DNA of 64,000 bases, taken from positions 83,086 to 147,085 of the forward strand of contig NZ_JAQSDY010000028.1 of NCBI RefSeq assembly GCF_029946145.1, written 5' to 3'. This document shows positions 41,621-54,404 of this stretch, piece by piece. Origin of the DNA: Brevundimonas sp. GTDB taxonomy: Bacteria; Pseudomonadota; Alphaproteobacteria; Caulobacterales; Caulobacteraceae. A program made the position numbers and the translations under genes. Position 1 is the stretch's first letter; each line of letters starts with the position of its first letter. The notes under the pieces were generated by a model. The model had not been told where the DNA came from. It worked only from the letters and a program-made list of their open reading frames with translations, and made no database searches.

Positions 41621-42946
41621 ATGTTCTCCCCACTTCGTCACGCCGGCTATCGCCACCTCTTCACTGCCCAGGTCTCGGCCTTGCTGGGGACCGGGATGGC
41701 GACCGTGGCGCTCGGGTTGCTGGCTTACGACCTCGCGGGCGCGAACGCGGGCGAAGTGCTCGGCGCGGCCCTGGCGATCAAGATGATCGCCTACATCGCG
41801 GTGGCGCCGTTCGCGAGCGCGCTCTCGGCCCGGCTGCCCAGGAAGGTGCTTCTGGTTTCGCTGGACGTGGTGCGCGCCGGCGTGGCCGCCGCCCTGCCGT
41901 TCGTCGGCGAGGCCTGGCAGGTCTATGCCTTGATGACCGTGCTGTATGTGGCCTCCGCCGCCTTCACCCCGGCCTTTCAGGCGATGATCCCCGACCTGTT
42001 GCCGGACGAAGGCGAGTACACCAAGGCCCTGTCTCTCTCGCGGCTCGCCGCCGACCTGGAGAGTGTCGCCAGTCCCGTGCTCGCGGCCCTTCTGCTGGCG
42101 ATGATGAGTTACAGCAATCTGTTCGCGGGCACCGCCGTGGGGTTCGTGGTGTCTGCTCTGTTCGTGGTCACCGCTGTCCTGCCCAAACTCGGCAAGGCGG
42201 TCCAGAGGCCCTTCCTGCAACGCCTCACCGGCGGCCTTCGTCTGTTCGCCCTGACGCCGCGTTTGCGGGGCCTGCTGGCCGTCAGCCTGGCGACGGCGGC
42301 TGGCGGAGCCATGGTGTTCGTCAACACCGTCGTTCTCGTTCAGTCGCGCTTTGGTCTGTCGGGCCAGGCGACGGCCTGGGCCCTGGCGGCGTTCGGCGGC
42401 GGCTCCATGACCGCGGCGGTGTTTCTGCCGCGACTGCTCGGTCGGCTGACTGACCGCTCGGCGATGGTGCTTGGCGCGGCGACGATGACGGGCGTGTTGC
42501 TGGCCGGGACCTGGTTGGCCGTCAGCTACGTCGCGTTGTTGGCGCTGTGGGTGATCATGGGTTTCGGATATTCGCTGACGATCACCCCGGCGGGGCGAGC
42601 TCTGCGCCGGTCATCCAACGCGGACGATCGGCCCGCGCTATTCGCGGCCCAGTTCGCCCTGTCCCACGCCTGCTGGCTGATCGCCTATCCCGTGGCGGGT
42701 CTGGTCAGCGCCGCGGTCGATCCGGGCGCGGCCTTTCTGGTGCTGGCGGGGCTGTGCGCGACCGGAACGGTCCTGGGCCTGCTGATCTGGCCTGCCCATG
42801 ACCCCGAGAACCTTCCCCACAGCCATACGAATCTACCGGCCGACGACCCGCACAGGCGGGAGGGCGGCGCAGGGGATGAAGCGGACCACGCCCACCCCTT
42901 CGTCATCGACGAACGCCATGATCGTTGGCCGACGACGAAGGAGTGA
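41621..42946 (+). CDS. MFS metal exporter with His-rich C-terminus (NreB/NrsD-like)
   Basis: The protein has 441 residues from ATG 41621: MFSPLRHAGYRHLFTAQ. It has twelve helices and then a cytosolic tail with HSHTNLPADDPH and DEADHAHPFVIDERHDRW. His-rich tails of this kind mark the NreB/NrsD nickel exporters. The longer frame upstream runs through the repressor gene region and is not credible. The CsoR/InrS-like gene is divergent with a shared operator. Confidence 0.85.
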   Translation: MFSPLRHAGYRHLFTAQVSALLGTGMATVALGLLAYDLAGANAGEVLGAALAIKMIAYIAVAPFASALSARLPRKVLLVSLDVVRAGVAAALPFVGEAWQVYALMTVLYVASAAFTPAFQAMIPDLLPDEGEYTKALSLSRLAADLESVASPVLAALLLAMMSYSNLFAGTAVGFVVSALFVVTAVLPKLGKAVQRPFLQRLTGGLRLFALTPRLRGLLAVSLATAAGGAMVFVNTVVLVQSRFGLSGQATAWALAAFGGGSMTAAVFLPRLLGRLTDRSAMVLGAATMTGVLLAGTWLAVSYVALLALWVIMGFGYSLTITPAGRALRRSSNADDRPALFAAQFALSHACWLIAYPVAGLVSAAVDPGAAFLVLAGLCATGTVLGLLIWPAHDPENLPHSHTNLPADDPHRREGGAGDEADHAHPFVIDERHDRWPTTKE

Positions 42947-42955
42947 CGCTTTCGC

Positions 42956-43588
42956 TCAGGCGACCCGTTTGATCTCGCTGTACGCGCCCTCGGTGACCAG
43001 GGTGATCGTCACGGGTTGGCCCGTGCGATTGCGCCAGAACCAGCCGTGGCTGCCGGTGAAGGCGGCGGTCAGTTCATCCTCGACCCGCTCGGCCGAGCCC
43101 TTGTTGTAGCCGTGATAGTCGGTTCCGGGCCGGTCGGCGTGGGTGTCGTAGTTGATCCGCCCGCCGCTGCTGGTCCAGCTGAAGCGGGCCGTGGCCCCGG
43201 CTTGCATCACAAGCTTGATCTCGGCGCCCTGGTCGGGGGCCAGGGTCAGGACAGTCCGGTCGGAGCGCAGACCCGCCGGGGCCGCCAAGGCAGCGCCCGC
43301 CGGCATCGGCGCCGCCGCCGTCACGACGGGAAGTGAACCGCCCGTGGCGGCGGCCGTCGCTTCCGCGACGTCTTCGGCCTGGGCCTCGGCGGCGAGCGAG
43401 ACCTTGATCCGGCCCATTTCGGTCAAGCCGAACAGTGAACCGACCCGGGTCGGATCGACGCCGTATTCAGCGGGCAGGACGACCGTGACGAGCAACCCTG
43501 TGGCGACCGCCACGGCGATGCCGGTGGACTTCAGCAGCTTGGCGGTCGAGGGCAGGTCCGCGTCGGTGGGTTTGTTGGCGTTGTACAT
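42956..43588 (-). CDS. Transmembrane anchor protein of Czc/HupE clusters
   Basis: The protein has 210 residues from ATG 43588 (MYNANKPTDADLPSTAKLL). One membrane helix (about 22-42) and an Ala-rich linker precede a C-terminal beta domain (TARFSWTSSGGRINYDTHADR, SHGWFWRNRTG). It is a protein regularly found beside HupE/UreJ in divalent-metal efflux clusters. Its role is unknown; the periplasmic domain with several His may bind metal. A much longer frame starting at 44308 is an out-of-frame artefact over hupE. Confidence 0.78.
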   Translation of the reverse strand: MYNANKPTDADLPSTAKLLKSTGIAVAVATGLLVTVVLPAEYGVDPTRVGSLFGLTEMGRIKVSLAAEAQAEDVAEATAAATGGSLPVVTAAAPMPAGAALAAPAGLRSDRTVLTLAPDQGAEIKLVMQAGATARFSWTSSGGRINYDTHADRPGTDYHGYNKGSAERVEDELTAAFTGSHGWFWRNRTGQPVTITLVTEGAYSEIKRVA

Positions 43589-43602
43589 GATGAGATCTCC
43601 GG

Positions 43603-44334
43603 TCAGACGACGAAGAAGCCGGCGAGCTGATAGCCCGTCAGGATGAAGCCGAGAGTCATGAGGACGACGTTGGCGGCATAGGCGTGCCGCCAGAAACTGC
43701 CCGTCTTGCGCCAGAATCCCATGACGATGAGGATGGCGCCGAGGGCCAGCAGTTGGCCGGCCTCGACGCCGATGTTGAAGGCGATCAGATTGCCGATCAG
43801 GCCGTCCGGCGACAGGTTGAAGTCCTGCAGCTTGGTCGCCAGGCCGAAGCCGTGGAACAGGCCGAAGATGATTGTCGCGGCCTTGGTTGACGGCTGGAAG
43901 CCGAACCACCGCTGGAAGGCTCCGAGGTTGTCGAGCGCCTTGTAGACGACCGACAGACCGATGATGGCGTCCACCAGATAGCTGGATACGCTGACGTCGG
44001 TCAGCACACCCAGCAGCAGGGTCGTGGAGTGGCCGATCGCGAACAGGGTCACATAGATGCTGATGTCCTTCATCCGGTAGAGGAAGAAGATCACCCCCAG
44101 CAGGAACAGCAGGTGGTCGTAACCCGTGACCATGTGCTTGGCCCCCACATACAGAAACGGCCAGAACAGGAAGCCCGAGGTCTCCTGAATATAGCCCTTG
44201 TCGCCATCGGCGACGCCGTGGGCGAGGGCCTGGCCGAGGCCGCCGTCGATCAGGAAGAACAGAAGGATGGCGACCAGCGCCATCGCGGGTGATTTGAGCC
44301 AGGACCAAGGGCCGCGGCGGTACGCAACTGTCAT
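43603..44334 (-). CDS. HupE/UreJ-family membrane protein
   Basis: The 243-residue protein has about seven helices. The family motifs GYDHLLFLLGV, FAIGHSTTLL and GLFHGFGLA carry conserved His and Asp. HupE/UreJ proteins move Ni or Co. The gene lies between the czcA pump and the anchor-protein gene on the same strand, suggesting a helper in the same metal stress response. Confidence 0.88.
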   Translation of the reverse strand: MTVAYRRGPWSWLKSPAMALVAILLFFLIDGGLGQALAHGVADGDKGYIQETSGFLFWPFLYVGAKHMVTGYDHLLFLLGVIFFLYRMKDISIYVTLFAIGHSTTLLLGVLTDVSVSSYLVDAIIGLSVVYKALDNLGAFQRWFGFQPSTKAATIIFGLFHGFGLATKLQDFNLSPDGLIGNLIAFNIGVEAGQLLALGAILIVMGFWRKTGSFWRHAYAANVVLMTLGFILTGYQLAGFFVV

Positions 44335-44377
44335 GAGAGCCTTCCGGAGCTTGGGGAGGGAATGGAACGGGGCGACA

Positions 44378-48836
<4,459 letters not shown>

Positions 48837-48840
<4 letters not shown>

Positions 48841-50150
48841 GAGCGGGTCTCCAGGCCGAGCAGGTCGGCATGCGCGCCGGTCAGCCGGTCAAGGCGGGCG
48901 CGATCGATGTGAAACTGTTTGAGAACGGCGACGCGGCGGGCCTTGGTGGCGAGAAGCGCGGTCTGGGCGGAAATGACGTCGTTGTAGGTGAAGCCACCCC
49001 GCGCAAAGCCGTCGCGGACCAGCACAACGGCGCGCTCGGCTTGGGGCAGGGTTTCGGCGGCGATGCGCTGGGCCTCGAACGCCCGAGACGCCAAAAGGAC
49101 CTGGAGACGGGCGATCTCGCGCTCCCGTTCCTGCCGGAGCGCCGCCATGTCGGCCTCGGCGGCGACGCCTTCGAACTTGGCGCGTTCGATGGCCCCCTCG
49201 TTTCGATCGTAGCGGCCGAGCGGGATGGACCCGCCGACCACCAGACCGAGGTCCTGCCCGTCCCAAAAATGACGGACGCCGACGCTGACGGTGGCGTCCG
49301 GCGTCGCCCGCGCCTGTTCGACGCTGACACGCGCCCGGGCGACATCGCGCTGCGCGGCCAGAACCGCGAGGTCGATCTCGGCGGCCGCGCCGGCGACTTC
49401 GCGGGCGGCGCTGGTGTCCTCGAAGTCGGCCGGGTCGAGAGAGAAATCCGACGCGCCGATCCAGAACCGTCCCAGCGTGGCGCGGGCGAGCCGGGCCTGA
49501 ATTCCTGCCTGGTCGAAGTCAATCTGGGCCTGGGCGAGTTCGGCTTCGGCGCGGGCGCCGGCGAACAGAGGATCGCGGGCCATGTCGACCCGACGCTGCA
49601 CTTCGATCTGGAAGCGTTCGGCCAGGGCGAGACGTTCGCGCGCGATCTCAAGTTCGGCCTGGGCCGAAAGGGCTTCGGCCCAGGCGCGCTGCACCTGTTC
49701 AAGGCGATCCAGCCGACGGATCGCGGCCTCCGCCTGAACGAGGGCGGCTTCGCCACGGGCCAGAGCCACACGAGCGGGCCGGTCGCCGCCCCGTTCGAAC
49801 CGCTGCTCGTAGGACAGGGTCGTCTCGGTTCGGTCTATGATGGCGCCGCCGCCCAGCGTGGGCAGGTTTTCGACCATCAGGCCCAGCGTCGGATTGGGTC
49901 GGACGTCGGCCTGCCGAACGGCCGCGTCACCGGCGCGAACACGGGCCTCCGCGGCCGGCAAGCCCGGGTCGATGCCGGCGGCGCGCGCGAGCGCTTCCTC
50001 TAGGGTCAGGGCAGCCGCCTCTGCTGCGGCCGATGGCGGGGTCTGCGCGAGCGCAGGAAGCGACGGCAAGGCCGCGAGTGGAAGCGCCAGCGCCGAAACG
50101 GCCGCCAGACGCGCCCACGATCCGGCCAGGCCGGTGATCGGGGTGTTCAA
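48837..50150 (-). CDS. czcC: Metal efflux outer-membrane channel (CzcC-like)
   Basis: The 437-residue TolC-family protein has a signal peptide ending PALAQ. The CzcC opening is LTLEEALARAAGIDPGLPAAEARV, then RPNPTLGLMVENLP and LSYEQRFERGGDRPAR. It is the first gene of the czcCBA-hupE-anchor operon. A small CzcI-like secreted protein gene lies directly upstream. Confidence 0.93.
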
Positions 50151-50199
50151 GGAATTCTCCGAAAAAACGAGGTGCGCGCAGCCGTACGGCCGCGCCGGT

Positions 50200-50616
50200 T
50201 CAGACGACCGTGCGCATCCGTTTCGGAGGGTATTCCGGCCCGTCCCGGCTCAGATCGCCCAAGGCCGGAGCCTCGCCGGGCGTCCGGGCGGCAAGCCTTG
50301 AAGACAGGCCGTCGTCTAGCGGATGCTCGGCTCCGGGGAGCGCCCCATGGCTGTCGCCGCCGACCTGGTGTCCGTGACCCACGGGTCCTTCGTTATCGAT
50401 GTCCTCGGGGGTGGCGTCGTCGGATTGATCGTCCGGCGCGACGTGGACATGATCCGCGATCTGGTCCGCCACCGTGTCGACTTCGACCAGCGCTACGGCG
50501 GGCCAATCGGCGGCATGAGCCATGCCGTGCTGCGCATCCGTCATGCCATGCAGCGTCGTCACCGCCAGAAGAGCGGTGCACAGAAAGACGCAGAAGGAAC
50601 GAATCGAAGTTTGCAA
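50200..50616 (-). CDS. CzcI-like small secreted His/Asp-rich protein
   Basis: The protein has 138 residues from a TTG at 50616, giving a signal-like N-terminus (LQTSIRSFCVFLCTALLAVTTLHG). No ATG gives a complete signal peptide. The mature part is acidic with many His (DAQHGMAHAA, IADHVHVAPDD, GHGHQVGGDSHGALP). The end is GPEYPPKRMR, resembling the GPDRPPRG end of the protein at 50837. CzcI-type proteins sit before czcCBA and are thought to bind periplasmic metal or regulate the pump. Start choice is uncertain. Confidence 0.65.
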   Translation of the reverse strand: MQTSIRSFCVFLCTALLAVTTLHGMTDAQHGMAHAADWPAVALVEVDTVADQIADHVHVAPDDQSDDATPEDIDNEGPVGHGHQVGGDSHGALPGAEHPLDDGLSSRLAARTPGEAPALGDLSRDGPEYPPKRMRTVV

Positions 50617-50744
50617 ACGGGATCCCCGACCTGCCTCTACTCGCGGTGCGACGCCCAGGCAACCGAGGCCTTCAAGACAGATCAACGCGCTGGCCGGCAT
50701 TCGTGCGACGCTCGCCCGGCCCACAGAGAATCAAGCCGCACTGC

Positions 50745-50776
50745 CTACTCTGCACCCTCGCTACTCTGCACCCTCG
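50745..50776. repeat. Two tandem copies of a 16-bp unit
   Basis: CTACTCTGCACCCTCG is repeated head to tail without change between the two divergent small secreted-protein genes. It might be an operator pair or a recent duplication. The period is not a multiple of the 10.5-bp helical turn. Confidence 0.7.
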
Positions 50777-50836
50777 CGACCCCGCCCTGCGACGTTGGCG
50801 CGATTGCGGTCGTGGCCGCCCGTGTTATAGGGCGGC

Positions 50837-51193
50837 ATGAGACTCTTCTCGGTCAGACATGGGTGGATGGCGGCGTTGCTTGCGTCGTTCCTGGCCCTGT
50901 TTGTCCTTGCGTCCGCCGTCGAGGCCGCGATTTGCGCCCCGGAAGCGAGCGCTCACACCTCGGAGGCGGTCACTGAAGCCCCGACCGACCCCGACCCCGA
51001 CCCCGACGCCGCCGGCGATCCGGACAGCCACGCGATCTGCTCGCACGGCCATTGTCATCACGGTGGAGTCGCGACGCCGCAGATCCCGTCTTCCCTGACG
51101 ACGACGCCCAGTCGCGATATCGCACCCTTGCGACCCGCGGATCCTCTCGCGTCACGCATGCCCACAGGTCCGGACCGCCCTCCCAGAGGCTGA
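50837..51193 (+). CDS. Small secreted His-rich protein preceding a TolC gene
   Basis: The 118-residue protein has a signal peptide (MRLFSVRHGWMAALLASFLALFVLASAVEA). Its mature chain has PTDPDPDPDAAGDPD and a His/Cys cluster SHAICSHGHCHHGG. The end is PTGPDRPPRG. It has the same arrangement as the CzcI-like gene, a small metal-binding periplasmic protein directly upstream of a TolC-family gene (58 bases). It belongs to no family I can name with certainty. Confidence 0.72.
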   Translation: MRLFSVRHGWMAALLASFLALFVLASAVEAAICAPEASAHTSEAVTEAPTDPDPDPDAAGDPDSHAICSHGHCHHGGVATPQIPSSLTTTPSRDIAPLRPADPLASRMPTGPDRPPRG

Positions 51194-51250
51194 CGGGATC
51201 GCGCGCGATCGCGCGCTCTCCACGTCAACCACATATGGGAAACAGGACCT

Positions 51251-52510
51251 ATGCCATCCCCGTATTGCCGTCTGCCGCGCATAGCGGTCGGCGGAGCCGC
51301 GGTCGCCCTCTCGGCGATCCTGGCCATATTGACTCCCGGCTTGGCTTTCGCCGAACCGGTCACACTCGCCGAGGCGCTGGCACGCGCCTCCGCCTCCTCG
51401 CCGACTCTCGCCGCCGCTGAGGCGGACGTCGCGGCAGCGGTCGGTCGGGCTCAACAGGCAGGGTTCCGACCCAACCCCGAGCTTGGATTGGACATCGAGA
51501 ATTTCGCGGGCACCGGCGCCTTCTCTGGCCTCGATGACGCCGAAAGCACGCTCAGCCTCGGACAACGCTTCGAACTCGGCGGCAAGCGGCCCGCACGCCA
51601 GCGCGCCGCCCATGCCGACGTCGACGCCGCCCGGCTGCGTCTGGCCGTCGCCCGCGCCGACCTGCAGCAGCAGGTGCGGGACGCCTACGCCGAAGCCCGG
51701 GCGGACAGCCGCCGGGTCGAACTGGCCCGCGAGCAGTTCCTGCGCGCTGACAACCTCCAGACCATCGCGACCGAACTGGTCGACGCCGGCCGCGAGCCGC
51801 CGCTGCGAGCCTTGCGGGCGCGCACCGCCGCCCTGGAAGCGGTCGGTCGGGTGCGGGCCGCCGAGGCGGAATTCGCTGAAGCCCAGCGAGCGCTCGCCGC
51901 CCTCTGGGGCGGTGGCGAGGCCCTGCCGGAGCCCGCCGTTCCGGAGCCCCCGTCAGCGCCGACCAGCGTCATCGATCCGTCCACCGCGCTCGACGTGCGT
52001 CTCGCCGAGGCGGAGGTCGCCACCTCGATCGCCGTCGTCGATCGGGAACGGACGCTGTCACGCCCGGACGTAACCGTCAGCATCGGCGCCCGTCAGTTCC
52101 GGGGAACGGACGACACCGCCCTGGTGGTCGGGGCTTCGATGCCCATCGGCCTGTTTGACCGGAACCAGGGCAATATCGCCGCGGCCAACGCCGACCGGAC
52201 CGGAGCCGAGGCCCGCCGCAACGCGGCGCTCGCCGGCGCTATCCGGCGGACCCGTGACGCCCAGGCCGCGCTCCGGACGGCCGAGGCGCAACTCGCCTTC
52301 CTCGAAACCCAGGCCGAACCCGAGGCACTGGAGGCTGTGCGCATCGCGCGTGAAGGCTTCTCGGCCGGCCGCTTCACCCTGCTGGACGTGCTCGACGCCG
52401 AGGAGGCGCTCAACACCGTTCAAGCCGACATGATCAACGCCGAGCTGGAGCGCGCGCGAGCCTTCGCCGCCCTGACCCGCGCCACCGAAACCGAAGGGCC
52501 TACCCAATGA
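51251..52510 (+). CDS. TolC-family outer-membrane channel (CusC/CzcC-like)
   Basis: The 419-residue protein has a signal peptide to GLAFAE. Family segments are LAEALARASASSPTLAAAEADV, RPNPELGLDIENFAGTG, LSLGQRFELGGKRPAR and FSAGRFTLLDVLDAEEAL. It overlaps the adaptor-DUF305 fusion gene by 4 bases (ATGA). It should be part of a three-part metal exporter, but no RND pump gene follows, so it is an orphan or works with a pump encoded elsewhere. Confidence 0.9.
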   Translation: MPSPYCRLPRIAVGGAAVALSAILAILTPGLAFAEPVTLAEALARASASSPTLAAAEADVAAAVGRAQQAGFRPNPELGLDIENFAGTGAFSGLDDAESTLSLGQRFELGGKRPARQRAAHADVDAARLRLAVARADLQQQVRDAYAEARADSRRVELAREQFLRADNLQTIATELVDAGREPPLRALRARTAALEAVGRVRAAEAEFAEAQRALAALWGGGEALPEPAVPEPPSAPTSVIDPSTALDVRLAEAEVATSIAVVDRERTLSRPDVTVSIGARQFRGTDDTALVVGASMPIGLFDRNQGNIAAANADRTGAEARRNAALAGAIRRTRDAQAALRTAEAQLAFLETQAEPEALEAVRIAREGFSAGRFTLLDVLDAEEALNTVQADMINAELERARAFAALTRATETEGPTQ

Positions 52511-53739
52511 AGAGATTGACCAATCAACAGCGCCTTCTGGGCGGAGCGGCGGCGGCCGTCATCATCGTGGGCGGCTTCGGGGCCTTGAGCATGACCCGCA
52601 ACCCTGAAGCCGCGCCGCAAGCCGCTGCTGACGCCGAGGAAGAGCACGGCGCCGGCGAGGCTCTGGAGATGGACGCCGCCCGCATCCAGGCGGCCGGCAT
52701 CATCCTCGCCCCCGTGGGCAGTGGCTCGCTCAGCGCCGAGATCGTCGCCCAGGGCACCGTCGTGGGCACGCCCCAGGGCGAGGCCGTCCTAGCCGCCCGC
52801 GCCGACGGCGTGATCACGGCCGTCTCGCTCCGCCTCGGCGAAAGCGTTCGCGCCGGCCAGACCGTCGCGCTCATAGAGAGCCGCGAGGCCTCCTCCATCG
52901 CCGCCGAACGGGCGACGGCCCAGGCCCGGCTGACCGCCGCGCGCCAGGCGCTCGCCCGCGAGCAACGGCTGTTCGACTCACAGATCACCGCGCGACAGGA
53001 CCTCGAGGCCTCCCAGACCGTCATGGCGGAAGCCGAGGCGGAAGCGCGACGGACCTCGTCCGCCGCCGCCGCCGCCCGGGTTTCCGGCGACGGCCGCAGC
53101 ACGGGCGTCGTCAGCCCGATCAGCGGGCGGGTGACCGTGTCCAATGCGACGGCCGAGCCGCCCGCGACGTCCAGGACCGAAGAGTCCGCGCAGGCCCCGG
53201 AGCCCATGGCGATGGCGCAGACGCCGTTCTCCGCGGCCGAAACCAGGATGCACGAGGCCATGGCGGCGGCGGCGGGGGCCGACGCCGCGGAGTCCTGGGC
53301 GCGCAAGATGATCCCGCATCATCAGGGCGCGCTCGACATGTCCCAGGTCGTGCTGCGGGAGACCCAGGACGCCGACATTCGCCGGATGGCCCAGAAGACC
53401 GTCGAGATGCAGACCGGAGACATCGCCGAACTGCGGCGTTGGCTCGAGACGCGGGTCGGCGCGGCGGCCCCGGGCGGGGGCGGGGAACCGCCGTTCGCAC
53501 CGGCCGAGGCCAGGATGATGGACGCCATGATGACCGCGGCCGGGGCGAACACGGACCAGACGTGGGCCAGCAAGATGATCGCTCATCACCAGGGGGCGCT
53601 CGACATGTCCGAGGTCGTGCTGCGCGAGAGCCAGGACCCCGGCATTCGGCGCATGGCGCAGAAGACGATCGACATGCAGACGGCCGACATCGGCGAGCTG
53701 CGCGCCTGGCTGCAAGCCCATCCCGCTAATCCCGGCTGA
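52507..53739 (+). CDS. Truncated RND adaptor fused in frame to two DUF305 domains
   Basis: The protein has 410 residues. Residues 1-212 are a metal-type membrane fusion protein: one membrane anchor (about 11-28), EALEMDAARIQAAGI, the first lipoyl half (ARADGVITAVSLRLGESVRAGQ), an alpha-hairpin and the returning half SPISGRVTVSNA. There it stops, so the barrel and membrane-proximal parts are gone. After a linker, two DUF305 repeats follow (about 240-314 and 332-404), each with KMI(P/A)HHQGALDMS and RRMAQKT(V/I)(E/D)MQT. DUF305 domains are His/Met-rich ferritin-like bundles tied to copper. It is either a new kind of periplasmic copper protein or the product of a deletion. Confidence 0.85.
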   Translation: MKRLTNQQRLLGGAAAAVIIVGGFGALSMTRNPEAAPQAAADAEEEHGAGEALEMDAARIQAAGIILAPVGSGSLSAEIVAQGTVVGTPQGEAVLAARADGVITAVSLRLGESVRAGQTVALIESREASSIAAERATAQARLTAARQALAREQRLFDSQITARQDLEASQTVMAEAEAEARRTSSAAAAARVSGDGRSTGVVSPISGRVTVSNATAEPPATSRTEESAQAPEPMAMAQTPFSAAETRMHEAMAAAAGADAAESWARKMIPHHQGALDMSQVVLRETQDADIRRMAQKTVEMQTGDIAELRRWLETRVGAAAPGGGGEPPFAPAEARMMDAMMTAAGANTDQTWASKMIAHHQGALDMSEVVLRESQDPGIRRMAQKTIDMQTADIGELRAWLQAHPANPG

Positions 53740-53795
53740 TCCGGCGTCGGTGATCAGGTCGCGTCGAGGGCTTTAGGTCGCGGAAGGGCGGACCC

Positions 53796-54266
53796 ATGGA
53801 GAACATGAAGACGATGCAGGCGATGAAGGGGAGCTACCGATCCTTCGCGATCGAGCTCATGCTGGATTTCATCATCATGTACCTGGTGATGTACACGATG
53901 ATCGCGTCCGTCGATCACTTCCACTTCAACCTCAACAACGTCTACATGACCCTGATGATGGTCTCGCCGATGGCGATCCTCATGCTGGTGTTCATGCACT
54001 CGATGTATCCGTCGAAGCGGACCAATCTGCTGATCGGCGGGGGAGCCGCCCTGGTCTTCGCGGTCAGCTTCTGGGGCATGCGGACCCAGGCGGCGGTCGG
54101 GGACGCGGAATTCCTGCGTTCGATGATACCGCACCACTCGGGCGCCATCTTGATGTGCAACGAGGCGAAGTTGAAGGATCCCGAGGTGCTGGGTCTGTGC
54201 GAGGAGATCGTCAGATCCCAGGAGCGGGAGATCGCCCAGATGAAGGCCCTTCTGGCGCGGCTGTAG
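53796..54266 (+). CDS. Membrane-anchored DUF305 protein
   Basis: The 156-residue protein has three hydrophobic helices (about 18-38, 48-66, 77-93). A short DUF305 domain follows: FLRSMIPHHSGAILMCNEAKL, then SQEREIAQMKALL. The N-terminus is Met-rich. This small DUF305 form is common on copper and silver resistance elements. It is the third DUF305 domain in 1.1 kb, next to the fusion protein and before copA. Confidence 0.87.
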   Translation: MENMKTMQAMKGSYRSFAIELMLDFIIMYLVMYTMIASVDHFHFNLNNVYMTLMMVSPMAILMLVFMHSMYPSKRTNLLIGGGAALVFAVSFWGMRTQAAVGDAEFLRSMIPHHSGAILMCNEAKLKDPEVLGLCEEIVRSQEREIAQMKALLARL

Positions 54267-54404
54267 CCCGGCGGGCGCCCGCGAGGGCCGTCGGCGCCCG
54301 TCGGCTCTGCGGCAGCGTGTCGCGAGGGCGGGCCGCCCCGCTTGCGTAAGACCGTAGAGATCGTCGCCTCATGAAGGCGCGACCATGACTATCAGGAGTA
54401 TCCC

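Noticed and set aside
42956..44308. A 450-codon minus-strand frame across hupE
   Set aside because: Its first half is a shadow of the HupE/UreJ gene. Only the part from 43588 encodes a sensible protein.
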